Part shown: positions 10,845-20,945 of the stretch, piece after piece
Layout of the letters: every line of letters starts with the position of its first letter
How positions within the stretch are numbered: the stretch's first letter is position 1
NCBI GenBank assembly: GCA_020796225.1
Contig: CM036774.1
Coordinates: 27,556,791-27,620,790, forward strand
Origin: Arion vulgaris
Lineage: Eukaryota > Mollusca > Gastropoda > Stylommatophora > Arionidae
Length of the DNA stretch: 64,000 nucleotides
Direction: 5' to 3'
Position numbers and translations under genes: made by a program
Notes under the pieces: model-generated
Seen by the model: the letters and a program-made list of their open reading frames with translations, nothing else
Databases searched by the model: none
Told to the model about the DNA's origin: nothing

Positions 10845-10942
10845 ATGCCTTCTGCAGAAGAAATTGGGCACTACACGGAACCAGGTGCTACTACTTTCAG
10901 AGTATCTTTGATGATCGGTTACTCACCTATGATGAGGCACAG
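10845..10942 (+). CDS. C-type lectin domain exon, N-terminal part
   Basis: The exon is bounded by a pyrimidine-rich acceptor (catattttctctag) and the donor cag|gtaaac. In frame it reads AFCRRNWALHGTRCYYF, then ...DDRLLTYDEAQ. This is the classic start of a long-form CTLD: Cys-x-x-x-Trp, then Cys-Tyr-x-Phe eleven residues later, then a Thr-Tyr/Trp-x-Glu-Ala motif of the first helix. The first two bases finish a codon begun upstream (phase 1 entry) and the exon ends in phase 0. The next core exon (15837) needs a 1-base carry-over, so one exon lies unrecognised between 10943 and 15836. That exon should hold the first core cysteine and the L-A-D segment. The protein is presumably extracellular and sugar- or ligand-binding, as is usual for the family. 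Confidence 0.82.
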
Positions 10943-11029
10943 GTAAACTATTACTACCTGAACCAAACAGGTGTAAAATATTTATTTTTTCCAATCCTTG
11001 ATACATAATCATATCAACCAACTATTATT

Positions 11030-11350
11030 CAATCACTTCACTAAACTATTATATAATCACTTCACTAAACTAATAATTCACAAACTAATCACTTCACTAA
11101 ACTAATTACTTCACACAAACTAATTACTTCACTAAACTAAATCACTTCACTAAACCATTACTTCACTAAACATTCACTTCACTAAACCATTCACTTCACT
11201 AAACCATTCACTTCACTAAACCATTCACTTCACTAAACCATTCACTTCACTAAACTATTCATTTAAAACTAAACCATTCACTTACTCTAAACCATTCACT
11301 TCACTAAACCATTCACTTCACTAAACCATTCACTTCCCTACTAAACTATT
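11030..11350. repeat. 17-bp minisatellite
   Basis: About eighteen copies of cttcactaaaccattca with length variants, starting about 90 bp downstream of the CTLD exon donor. The early copies (11030-11160) are the most irregular. Confidence 0.9.
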
Positions 11351-11439
11351 ACATATTATAGTTTATTCAATGGAAAGTGAATTCTACTTACTTTCCTAAC
11401 AAAATAAGAGTTAATATTCTTGTAACTGTTATCAACATT

Positions 11440-12155
11440 ATACTTCTATATCTCTGTTTGTAGTATCTGGCTGACCGGTTGAACATATATACATTCTATA
11501 TCTCTGTTTGTAGTATCTGGCTGACCGGTTGAACATATATACATTCTATATCTCTGTTTGTAGTATCTGAGTGACCGGTTGAACATAAATAAATTCTATA
11601 TCTCTGTTTGTAGTATCTGGTTGACCGGTTGAACATATATACATTCTATATCTCTGTTTGTTGTATCTGGCTGACCGGTTGAACATATATACATTTTATA
11701 TCTCTGTTTGTAGTATCTGACTGACCGGTTGAACATATATACATTCTATATCTCTGTTTGTAGTATCTGGCTGACCGGTTGAACATATATACATTCTATA
11801 TCTCTGTTTGTTGTATCTGGCTGACCGGTTGAACATATATACATTCTATATCTCTGTTTGTAGTATCTGGCTGACCGGTTGAACATATATACATTCTATA
11901 TCTCTGTTTGTAGTATCTGGCTGACCGGTTGAACATATATACATTCTATATCTCTGTTTGTAGTATCTGCTGACTGGTTGAACATATAACATTCTAAATC
12001 TCTGTTTGTAGTATCTGGCTGACCGGTTGAACATATATACATTCTATATCTCTGTTTGTAGTATCTGACTGACCGGTTGAACATATATACATTCTAAATC
12101 TCTGTTTGTAGTATCTGACTGACCGGTTGAACATATATACATTCTATATCTCTTT
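11440..12155 (+). repeat. 50-bp minisatellite bearing an acceptor-like motif
   Basis: Fourteen copies of a 50-bp unit in close register (copy starts at about 11461, 11511, 11561 and so on). Each contains tctctgtttgtag followed by tatctggctgaccggttgaa. The tgtttgtag|tatctg segment looks like a 3' splice site, and the bases after it translate in phase 0 as YLADRLN. Copies are highly homogeneous. One (about 11961-12007) has lost single bases, and the last runs into unique sequence. Confidence 0.92.
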
Positions 12156-12219
12156 ATAACGGCCGTGGGGTTCCGGGGCTTGCAAGGGGAATAAAGAAGG
12201 GTAACATTACGACCTGCAA

Positions 12220-12420
12220 GGCATGTCGAAAAGGCGATTGCTGTAGGGACCTAGAGAAGCTACCCTAGTAAATAAAAAGCGTCACAAAATTCGGATCTGC
12301 TGACCTACTTGTAGGTGCATAACTGGCACAACGTACATTCGATCTTAGGCTCGGATCACATACAACTCAAAAAGTGTGGTTAACATGTAATCGATGTGGT
12401 GCGTTCAAAGAAGATGAAAA
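12220..12420 (+). repeat. Dispersed repeat, shared with 62885-63185
   Basis: Two widely separated places share gctaccctagtaaataaaaa, gcgtc, tgtaggtgcataactggcac and aaagtgtggtt in the same order and orientation. The copy at 62885 has two tandem ~100-bp versions and ends in an (AAG)n run. This one ends near aaagaagatgaaaa. It may be a SINE or another short interspersed element. No pol III box was identified. Confidence 0.7.
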
Positions 12421-12464
12421 TTGACAAATGTATGACATCAGATAAAAGGTAAGTCAGACAAGTA

Positions 12465-12748
12465 AACAATTCGACAAACAGGTAAAAGTGACAACAGGTA
12501 AACAGGTCAGACACAACTAAAGGTTGACACAACATAAACAAGTCAGACACAGAACAATGACAACAGGTAAGCAAGTCAGACACAACAGGTAAGCAAGTCA
12601 GACACAATATGTAAACAAGTCAGACACAACAGGAAAGTAGACACACAGTAAACAAATCAGACACAACAGGTAAACAAGTCAGACACAACAGGTAAACAAG
12701 TCAAACACAACAGGTAAACAAGTCAAACACAACAGGTAAACACAACAG
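12465..12748. repeat. 24-bp minisatellite
   Basis: About twelve copies of acaacaggtaaacaagtcag plus acac, with several truncated units. The motif caacag|gtaaac resembles a splice donor, as in the array at 7112, but no exon adjoins it. Confidence 0.87.
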
Positions 12749-12769
12749 GTGTGAAGATTTTAATGTGTG

Positions 12770-13015
12770 TAACTAGAACAGATCTAAAGGTGAAGTATTG
12801 ATATCATTGCATCCGGGTTTCCCCATATTGCTCCGTCCCTGTCGGCAGAAATAGCACGTCATCAACCATGAGTGTTTCACAAAACACGAACTCCGTAGCT
12901 CCAGCAATAATCCTAGGGTTCTCATGAAAAAATTGCACATTTGGCTGGGTACGGATTCAAACCCACCATCTTTAGAACGATATGCAAATGTCTCAACCAC
13001 TTGGGCCTAGAGACC
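12770..13015 (-). mobile_element. tRNA-derived SINE, family A copy 1
   Basis: The - strand carries a tRNA-like head (gcccaagtggttgagac) with a B box GGTTTGAATCC at 12953-12963. It is followed by a body with ttttttcatgag and gagctacggagttcgtg, and an end reading gaaacccggatgcaatg. The same order occurs at 29555-29795 and 61145-61375, which defines a family. Heads are more diverged than the central gagctacgga... block. Confidence 0.82.
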
Positions 13016-13255
13016 CCCATGTATAATGACAAGCTGTCAAACATTAGATGGGAAGACAAGATCCCTGATACGATGGTCCATCCTGTATACCAATCTAATG
13101 CAGCTCTATATTAGCTGGACAGATTATGTTGTCCGAATGCTAGACATTTAGCTACTCTACTAACAACTCTCTAGTCAGGTAGTCAGGCGGGTCAGGTAGT
13201 CAGGAGTCTGGTAGTCAGCAGCAGTGGCAGGCAGGTTAAGAAAAGGAAACGTTCA
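13016..13255. other. Unassigned spacer
   Basis: Mostly unique. The stretch 13175-13240 holds a few short copies of gtcaggtagtcagg. No gene was recognised. Confidence 0.5.
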
Positions 13256-13261
13256 CGAGGC

Positions 13262-13497
13262 TGGTTTGTTTTGTTTTATTTTGCCGATCCAGAAGCACTT
13301 GAGCTTCCATCTCTTCTGCTCGGTGCCATGGACATCGTAGCCCTTCGGTTCGGTGCCACGAACACCGTAAATCTGGGGAACCTGTGGCTTTTCTGCCAGT
13401 ACGCGGAATTGAACCCGCGCACACAGGGAGCGTGTCACCTGTCGTCCAACGTGCTACGAACACACTGGACAGGCGAGCACAGCCGGGTTAAAAAAAC
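13262..13497 (-). mobile_element. tRNA-derived SINE, family B copy 1
   Basis: On the - strand, a tRNA-like head with an A-box-like stretch (tagcacgttgg) and a perfect B box (ggttcaattcc) is followed by a body. The body contains ccccagatttacggtgttcg and then copies of a ~30-bp motif around ggcaccgagccgaaggg. The 3' end is T/A-rich (aataaaacaaaac on the - strand). A second copy lies at 30283-30522 in the same orientation, with three motif copies instead of two. Confidence 0.82.
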
Positions 13498-13612
13498 CAC
13501 TTTAAAATCGACTTCAAAACCTCTCTAAAAGTGTTGGACGTAAATTCTGACGCCCGAGAAGCCGATGTTCACGACCGTCCAGTGGTGGTGATACAATTCT
13601 CAGCAGAAGAAG

Positions 13613-13875
13613 CAATTTTGATTGTGATTCTAATTTGGAAATGTGTTCTTTGATTGTGATTCTAATTTGGAATGTGTCTTTGAAAATTGTGATTATAATT
13701 TGGAATGTTCTTTGATTGTGATTCAATTTGAATGTGCTTTGATTGTGATTCTAATTTGGAATGTGTCTTTGATCATGATTGTGGTGATTCTAATTTGAAT
13801 GTGTCTTTGATTGTGATTCTAATTTGGAATGTGCTTAGTGATTCTAATTTGAATGTTCTTTGATTGTATTATTTG
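13613..13875. repeat. ~30-bp minisatellite
   Basis: About nine copies containing tttgattgtgattctaattt and ggaatgtgtc. Unit length varies from about 22 to 40 bp through deletions and one insertion at 13770. Confidence 0.88.
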
Positions 13876-14059
13876 ATTCATTTCTATTAAGTTAGAATGT
13901 CTAGTATTCTATCGGAAGTTCTTTGTTGGAAATCAATAGATAAGAGAAGATGGAATAATTAGAGTTAATTATGAATGTGCTGTTAGATATTTGATTCATT
14001 TCTAGTAGAGAGTGAGGGAGAGTTTGATATGAAGAAAGTCTGATTAGGAGAACGTTGTT

Positions 14060-14212
14060 GGAGAAGAGAGAGAGAGAGAGAGAGAGAAATGAGAGAAGTT
14101 AGAGAGGAGAGGATTAGAGAAAGATAAGAGAGGAGAGAGAGGGAGAGATATAAAGAAGAGAATAGAGATAGGGAGAGAACTATAGAAGGGAGAGAGATGA
14201 AAGTAGGAGTAG

Positions 14213-14262
<50 letters not shown>

Positions 14263-14751
14263 GGAAGAGAGAGAGAGGAGGAGAGAGAGGAGAGAGAGGA
14301 GGAAGAGAGAAGAAAGAGAGGATGAGGGAGAGAGGAGAGAGAGAGAAGAGGAGAGAAGAGAGGAGAGAGAGGGAGAGAGAGAGAGAGAGAGGAGAGAGAG
14401 AGGGAGAGAGAGAGGGGAGAGAGAGGGAGAGAGAGGGGAGAGAGAGAGGGAGAGAGAGGAGAGAGGGAGAGAGAGGAGAGAGAGGGAGAGAGAGAGAGGA
14501 GGAGAGAGAGAGAGAGGAGAGAGAGGAGAGGAGGAGAGAGGGAGAGGGAGAGGGAGAGAGAGAGGAGAGAGGGAGAGAGGGAGAGAGGGAGAGAGGAGGG
14601 AGAGAGGGAGAGAGGAGAGAGAGGGAGAGAGGGAGAGGGAGAGAGGAGAGGAGAGAGGGAGAGGAGAGGGGGAGAGAGGGAGAGGGGGAGAGAGAGGGAG
14701 AGGTATACAATGAGGAAGGAAGAGATATAAGACATTTTAACTTCCAATCTA

Positions 14752-14828
<77 letters not shown>

Positions 14829-14857
14829 CTCTCTCTCCCTCTCCTCTCTCTCCTCTC

Positions 14858-14912
<55 letters not shown>

Positions 14913-15156
14913 TCTCTCTCCTCCCTCTCCTCTCTCTCCTCTCTCTCTCTCTCTCTCTCCCTCTCCCTCTCTCTCTCTCCCTCTCTCTCTCTCTCTCCCT
15001 ATCTCTCTCTCTCTCCCTCTCTCTCTCTCCTCTCTCTCTCTCTCTCCCTCTCTCTCTCTCCCTCTCTCTCTCTCTCTCTCCCCCTCTCTCTCTCCCTCTC
15101 TCTCTCTCCTCTCTCTCTCTCTCTCCCTCTCTCTCTCTCCCTCTCTCTCTCTCCCC

Positions 15157-15188
<32 letters not shown>

Positions 15189-15215
15189 CCTCTCCCTCTC
15201 TCTCTCTATCCTCTT
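14060..15215. repeat. Long (GA)n tract facing a long (CT)n tract
   Basis: About 640 bp of nearly pure purine GA-rich repeat (14060-14705) is followed, after a ~45-bp mixed centre, by about 460 bp of nearly pure CT-rich repeat (14750-15215). The two halves are imperfect inverted repeats of each other. Open frames of up to 418 codons on both strands are pure Arg-Glu or Ser-Leu-Pro translations of the dinucleotide repeat and are not genes. Confidence 0.97.
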
Positions 15216-15334
15216 CTGGCTAACTCCAGACTTCCTCACTTCTCGCTGTATATCATTTCTTCTGTTTGACTAATTATCATGTGCATGCCTTCTCTTCTTC
15301 TTCTTCTGATTCACAATGTTGCTGACAACAAATC

Positions 15335-15786
15335 TGCCAGCTGTAGTGAGATTCAGAAACTTAACACAGCTGTAGTGAGATTCAACAGCTGTAGAATCAA
15401 CAGCTGTAGTGAGATTCAGACAGCTTAGGAGTTCAACAGCTGTAGTGAGATTCAGACAGCTGTAGAATCACAGCTGTAGTGAGATTCAAAAGCTGTAGTA
15501 ACAACAGCTGTAGTGAGATTCAGAAACTAAACACAGCTGTAGTGAGATCAACAGCTGTAGTGAGATTCAACAGCTAGGAATTCAACAGCTGTAGTGAGAT
15601 TCAACAGCTGTAGTGAAATTCAACAGCTGTAGTGAGATTCAACAGCTGTAGGAGATTCAGAAACTAAACACAGCTGTAGTGAGTATCAACAGCTGTAGTG
15701 AAATTCAACAGCTGTAGTGAGATTCAACAGCTGTAGTGAGATTCAGAAACTAAACACAGCTGTAGTGAGATTCAACAGCTGTAGAG
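15335..15786. repeat. ~19-20-bp minisatellite
   Basis: More than twenty copies of acagctgtagtgagattca, interspersed with a longer variant that includes gaaactaaac. The array ends only 50 bp before the CTLD core exon acceptor. Confidence 0.9.
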
Positions 15787-15836
15787 TATATATTTTTATT
15801 TTGTTTATCCTCTCCCCCTCCCCACCTCACTCTCAG

Positions 15837-15968
15837 GTCCAAATGGAGTAGATATTTGGATTGGAGCAACGGACAGAGACAACGAAGGTACTTGGCTCTG
15901 GAATTCAGGTGCATCAGTTATAAGGAACAGCTTATGGAGGCGAGGGAGACCGGACAACTGGAGAGGCG
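15837..15968 (+). CDS. C-type lectin domain exon, core with WIGATD and RPDNW
   Basis: A strong acceptor (cctcactctcag at 15825-15836) and a donor after 15968 (ggcg|gtacat) bound 132 bases. The exon reads PNGVDIWIGATDRDNEGTW, then LWNSG, then ...LWRRGRPDNWRGG. These are hallmark long-form CTLD elements: the WIG motif, EG-x-W-x-W, the W-x-x-G turn and the x-P-D/N-N-W sugar-specificity loop. The tripeptide is Arg-Pro-Asp instead of Glu-Pro-Asn (mannose type) or Gln-Pro-Asp (galactose type). A calcium-coordinating side chain is therefore replaced by arginine, and canonical sugar binding is doubtful. The exon enters needing two bases and leaves with one base over, and it joins in frame to the exon at 26281 (g|ag = Glu). 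The intron after it is over 10 kb because of satellites, a hAT element and LINEs. Confidence 0.9.
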
Positions 15969-16016
15969 GTACATTCTAATATCATTAGATTAGATAATTA
16001 TATATACTAGACACAT

Positions 16017-16160
16017 TCAGATAGAAATAGAAATAGATAGAGATATACCAGATAGATGAATAGATAGATTAGTTAGATAGACAGATAGATGAATAGATAG
16101 ATTAGTTAGATAGACAGATAGAGGAATAGATAGATTAGTTAGACAGATAGATGAATAGAT
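16017..16160. repeat. (GATA)-type microsatellite
   Basis: Imperfect gata/gaca runs. A ~45-bp higher unit (gatgaatagatagattagtt) is repeated three times. Confidence 0.85.
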
Positions 16161-16209
16161 TTGTAAGTTAGATCTAGAGTGTGTTTCATGCTGATATTAA
16201 TTAATTTAT

Positions 16210-16795
16210 GAAGGTAACTAGTAGACTGGACAGATAGATCGAAACTAGAATACAGAAAGCCGACAACATTACATATCAACTTACCCCAATCTTGAAACAC
16301 CCAGCAATTCCAGTAGAGACTAAAAGACAGATTATAAATGTAATCTTCATACCAACACTGTGGTTATACAGAGCAAAATGGGCACTGACAAAAGAACAAG
16401 AAAGGAAAATTACCACATTCGAAATGAGATGCTTGAGGAAAGCAGTAAATAAAACAAGAAGAGACCATTTAAGAAATGAAGAAATTAGAAGAACAGTCGG
16501 AACAACACCTGCTATTAGATTTATTGAAAAACAGAGACTCAAATGGTTTGGCCACTTGGTCAGAATGAACCAGAATACACCAGTTGCAAGAGCGTACAAC
16601 CTGAAAATGGAATCATCAAGAGGAAGGGCAAACCAAGAAAAAGATTGATGGAGTTACAGACATCTTAAAACTCCACAATACCACACCATATCAGGCGACC
16701 GAGCGTGCATTATCTGGAAACCGATCATCAGTTAAACCTGCTACGCCTAGCAATAAAAGCGCAGAGAAGAACAAAAGAAAGAAAAGACAGTTAAC
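16210..16795 (+). mobile_element. LINE 3' tail (KEQERK...RNEEIR type)
   Basis: A 118-codon open frame holds the C-terminal region of a LINE polyprotein. It reads VETKRQIINVIFIPTLWLY, WALTKEQERKITTFEMRCL, RKAVNKTRRDHLRNEEIR and RLKWFGHLVRM. Upstream coding (IETRIQKADNITYQ) extends it to about 16210. The 3' end is an (AAAG)n-like tail near 16774-16795. Related tails are on the - strand at 44940-45640 and 54800-55230. Just after the tail come 18 bases of the 21-bp satellite (ttaactagacatttt), so this element and the next one lie within that satellite. Confidence 0.83.
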
Positions 16796-16867
16796 TAGAC
16801 ATTTTAAAAGGCGGAGACCCACCCAGAACCAGGGTTGTTTTTTATTTAAATTAACCAAAAAACACAC

Positions 16868-17112
16868 AAAAACCAACAAACTAACAAACATATTGTTATA
16901 CAATTTGGCCACATGTTGCAAACGATATTGTTTTTTGATGATAAACAATGTTTAGTGTATATCAAATACATTTTCAAGAAAATTAATTAATTTTAAAAAT
17001 AAAAATCTGAATGCATACATTAAACGTTGTTTATTATCAAAAACAATGTCTTTTGCAACATGTGATCAAATTGTATAACAATATGTTTGTTAGTTGTATT
17101 GTGTTAGTTTAT
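16868..17112. mobile_element. Palindromic MITE-like element
   Basis: Two arms of roughly 85 bp are inverted copies of each other. The left arm has caaactaacaaacatattgtt, tacaattt and cacatgttgcaaac. The right arm has gcaacatgtgatcaaattgt and ataacaatatgtttgttag. The loop is about 60 bp and AT-rich. There is no coding capacity. It fits a foldback or MITE element sitting between fragments of the 21-bp satellite. Confidence 0.65.
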
Positions 17113-17193
17113 TAACTAGACATTTTAGTCTATTAACTAGATACTTTAGTCTATTAACTAGATACTTTAGTCTATTAACTAGATACTTTAGTC
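17112..17193. repeat. 21-bp satellite, left segment
   Basis: Four copies of the unit tattaactagatactttagt plus c. This is the same unit as the large array at 24824-26265. The two segments were one array before the hAT element at 17194-24823 was inserted. Confidence 0.93.
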
Positions 17194-17389
17194 CATAGGT
17201 TCCCAATCTTTTTTGAATGAGCGCCCCCTTTTTCAGTGAATAATTCGCTACCGCCCCCTTGGGTAAACTATATTGTATATACTTTAAATTGAAAAAAGGA
17301 CATATTTTTCAGTTATTTTATTAGAAGATAATACCAATATTACTGTATTCCTCACAGTATCATTGACACAATTTATGTTATAATGTATT

Positions 17390-17590
17390 TATTGGAGCTG
17401 AGCTTGATGTGATGAAACTAATTTTTCGATGTTTGGTGACATTTTTGTCATCAATAATTTTAAATCGTCGCATTACTCTATTGACAATCTGTTTTGTTTC
17501 TTTGTAAATAGTCTGGTGACCATGATAAATCCTCTTTCAGCTAAATATGGTGATGGGAATACAATAAACAACTTCTTACTGCAGCCCATT
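17390..17590 (-). pseudogene. hAT transposase C-terminal (dimerisation) region, decayed
   Basis: Reading leftward from about 17590, one frame gives KKLFIVFPSPYLAERGFIMV, then TRLFTKKQNRLSIE, a stop, and then LKLLMTKMSPNIEKLVSSHQ with a terminal stop. The FPSPYLxERGF...T...K.R..L pattern followed by NIEKL is the conserved hATC block of vertebrate- and invertebrate-type hAT transposases. One in-frame stop (after SIE) and upstream stops show it is inactive. Its orientation and position near one terminal repeat fit the hAT element that contains it. Confidence 0.85.
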
Positions 17591-17719
17591 TAGGTTGATA
17601 TAATATTGGAATTTAACTTTGTAGACACAATTCTTGATATCCATTATTCTATTTTCCATTTTATCTCTTAATTTTTGGACAATTCTATCAACTCCAGTAA
17701 TAATTCTGTTATTTGTACA

Positions 17720-17935
17720 TTTTCTGTTTCTTCTTCCTCTGCGTGCTCACTAGACTGGGATCTCAGATTCTCTAATAAAGGCACCCTATCAGCCAGGCCA
17801 TACAGTTTTCTTGGACGCTGGTGTAAGTGGGCCACATCTTTCTCTTCAGGTCTGCATACTGGGAGCAGTTCTGTAGGACGTGCTCTGTCGTCATATTCTT
17901 CTTTGCGTTCCCGGCCTAGCCTGATGGACCAACTT
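17720..17935 (-). mobile_element. LINE extreme 3' fragment
   Basis: The - strand reads MTTEHVLQNCSQYADLKRKM, then WPTYTSVQENCMAW, then a stop. This is the C-terminus of the same LINE family as the neighbouring copies (compare MTAEHVLQDC at the end of the next copy). It ends with an A/G-rich tail (gaggaagaagaaacag). It is a separate, 5'-truncated copy lying directly 3' of the LINE at 17945-20945. Confidence 0.75.
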
Positions 17936-17944
17936 CTATCATGA

Positions 17945-20900
17945 ATTTTACTGTTGTTTTAGGGACTCCGTTCCTCCGTACAGCTTTTCGCGAAGCTCTG
18001 TGTGTTATGGCCAGTACTTTTTCTATACCTGCTAACGTTGACAGTCTTGCAAGACGTGTTCTGCCGTCATGTTCGCTATATTGCATGGGCACAGGCTAGT
18101 TGTGCCAATTTTAAATTTATGGAACATGTGGCTCTGAGCTTGAGTGGTACGGAGGCGAAATATGGCAACTTGTTCACTGCGAGAGAGACCATAGTATCCG
18201 TCACTGTCTGTGTACTGCGGTGTCTTTGCCCATTTGCTTCGATAGTGCGAACTGATGGTTGTTTTGACTTCCATAGCTGATCTCGAGATCAGTTCGGTAG
18301 TCGCCGCCCTCTCGGCTAGCTTTTGTCGCCGCTTCGTTTCTAATGTTGCAGTGTGACGGTATCCACTGGATGATTGGTGCGTTTGAGTGAACTCTGTAGT
18401 CAGCGAGGGACGTTTGAGCTCATTCGTTCTGGTTTTGCCGACGCATTTGAGTGCCGTGATGACAGATAGAGCATCGGTGAATATCACGACCTTGTTGCGT
18501 GTAGTGTTTCTTCTCTCCAAGATCATTTCGGCCGCCTCTTTGATTGCCTCTGCCTCAGCTCGGTAGTTATTCGAGTATTTGCCAGCTGAATCGCTTTCTT
18601 GACCGTGACTTTCTTTGAGATTTTAAGCACTATTCCTCCTCCGCCATCGCTTATTGCGTTATTTGCCGATCCGTCCGTGTAGACGTGCGTACACTCATTT
18701 TCAGGTACTCTGATTCTATGTGCCTTCTGCTGCAGTTTTTCTGTCGAGTTTGTTTGATCCCTTTGCTCAGTATGCCTGGGATTGATTCTTAGTTCTGCAT
18801 TTTTGTTTTCCATGGCGGACACTTGTCGATTACCGGGATTGGTTTGGCTGTGCATTTGGACAGGACTGATGGTCTGTGGTCAGTGTTAGAGATCTAACGA
18901 AGTTAGATCTGTATTTCCACTTTCCGATACATCATTCTTTCATGCATTTGATGAGATTTGAGCCGTTTGAGTTTTTCCGCAAGTACTACTACTTTCTTGT
19001 CCCTTCGGTCAGTCATTGGTTGGATGCCTGTGATGGTCTCCATCGCCTTGATGGGCGTGGACTTTATGGCTCCAGTGATAATGCGTAGGGCCCGGTTTTG
19101 ACTGCTGCTCACTTTTGCGAATTGTTTGTTCGATGCATTGCTCCACGCCGCCATACCGTACTCTAGGACAGTCCACTCTACCAGAGTAGAGTGTCTTGAG
19201 AATTCTGGTGTTTGCCCTGTGGAACCTGCGAGTTTACGCATCATTGTTAGCCTATGTCTCGCTTTTGCCGTAGCATTTTCGATCTGGCATAAGTCAGCTT
19301 TCTGTCGAGGTGACTCCTAGGTACGTTGGGGTTTTATTTTCTGGAAGGTTCTGCCCATTGACTGTGGCGTATCTTGTAATCCTTGTTATTCTGGGAGAAC
19401 ACAGTAAGTGGTCTTGAAAGATTTATTTCATATTCCATTTGCTGACCACACTTCAGGTTATTTAACGTAGCTTGCAGTCGATTTTCGCTGTATTGACTCT
19501 TCTCTGCCCATATTGCCAAGTCGTGCATACATGGCAGAGTGAACTCGTTCTGGGAGGCATGTTGCAATGTCATTGAGGAAGACTAGAAAGAGAGTCGTGA
19601 GAGCACTCTCCTTGGGGGACTCCTTGCTCCAGTGTGGCCTTCATGCTTTTGTACCCTGAACCTGAACCCTTGCTGTTCTGTTCTCTAGGTATCTATCTAG
19701 CCAATTGTACATTCTTCCCTTTACGCCGAGGGTGAGAGTTTGAGCCAATCCTTCTTTCCAGACTGTGTCAAATGCCTTCTCCATATCTACCAAGACCGCC
19801 AGTGTCTGTTTCTTTTCTTAGAAACCATCCTCGATTTCCTGGACAATGTAGGTTACTTGATCCTCGTGATCTGCATCTGAAATCCGCCTTGTTGTGCCAT
19901 AAGCAGCCTCTTGCTTTCCAAGTGCCAGGATAGTTTGTTCACCATGCGCTCCATAAGTTTGCCCGTGCAGCTTAGGAGGCTTATTGGTCTGTAACTCGCC
20001 TGGTCGAGTTTATTTTTGCCTGGTTTTAGGATGGGTACCATGATTGCTTCTTTCCATTCATGTGGTACTATGCCTGTTCTCCACGACATGTTGAGAACGG
20101 ACAGTAGAGCGACCTTTGCTGTTTCCCAAGTTTTTAAGCATCTCATTGGTGATCCCATCTTTCCAAGGACTTCTGTTCTAGGTCCCTAAAGCCTCTTCCA
20201 GCTCGTTACTGGTGAATGGTCCGTTAGGTGACTATCTGCTTTTCTTGGCTGCCTTGAGAGCTCCGAGCTTTTCTCTTGGTGGCATCAACTTTTTCCTTTG
20301 CTATGCTTACTCTGCTGACTTCGGCATATTGTTGCATCAGGATGTTTGCTGCTTCCCTACCCGAAGCCATCTTCTTGTCTTGTTCGAGGACTATAGGTGG
20401 TCTGCTGGTGTTTCATCGCTCAGCGCTTTGGCCAGCTTCCACAGTTTATGGCCGTCCCTATCGAGGTTCAGGGATTCGGTTGTTTTGAGCCAACTCTGTC
20501 TCGCCGCTCGTTTTACCTCTCTTCTGTATTTTGCTGCTGCCGCCTTGTAGACAGTGTTTGTCTCCACTGACTGTGCCTGCTCTGCTCACTCTGTCTTCTC
20601 AAGGTCTTTTTCAAGCTTCTGAACCTCTGCTGTCCAGTATGGCTTGTAATCCTTTCGTGCGCCTTCTAGGGATGGTTTCCATGGCGCTTTCAGGATTGCT
20701 TCTGACAGTTTCCTTGCCACGATTCGCATGTTTTTCTTTTCATGCATGTTGATTCGTTCAACATTTGCATCGTCAGTGCTCCATACTGTTTCCAATTGGC
20801 TTCTATAGTTCCACGTGGCAACCACATTTTGGGCTCAGGTACGAAATTGAGGTCTACTTGCAATTTGACTGGTCTATGGTCACTATCCCTAGTTGGTGGT

Positions 20901-20945
20901 AACTGTACGACTACTTTGTGGATATGTCGATTGTTGCAAAGGCCA
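17945..20945 (-). mobile_element. I-group-like LINE, copy 2: partial endonuclease, RT, RNase H, C-terminus
   Basis: Reading leftward from 20945: the endonuclease end (PPTRDSDHRPVKLQVDLNF with the SDHRPV motif), a basic linker (WPSLEGARKDYKPYW type), and the RT start (MSWRTGIVPHEWKEAIMVP, ILKPGKNKLDQASYRPISLL). Motif A is LVDMEKAFDTVWK near 19780. A damaged motif B lies around 19600, and motif C has lost bases (MYA..DLAIW near 19520). Motif-E-like sequence and a thumb follow (RHSTLVEWTVLEYGMAAW). RNase H landmarks are VYTDGSANN, NYRAEAEAI, VVIFTDALSVI and WIPSHCNIR. The end is HMFHKFKIGTTSLCPC and TAEHVLQDC. Many frameshifts. It is inserted, with a second copy, inside the hAT element. Confidence 0.87.

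Noticed and set aside
13983..15269. Open frames of up to 418 codons on both strands across the GA/CT tract
   Set aside because: They translate only the dinucleotide repeat (Arg-Glu, Ser-Leu, Pro-Leu) and exist in several frames at once.
15335..15786. Array with ctgtag as another amplified acceptor
   Set aside because: The following bases do not continue into CTLD-like coding in any phase, and the true acceptor at 15836 has a different sequence.
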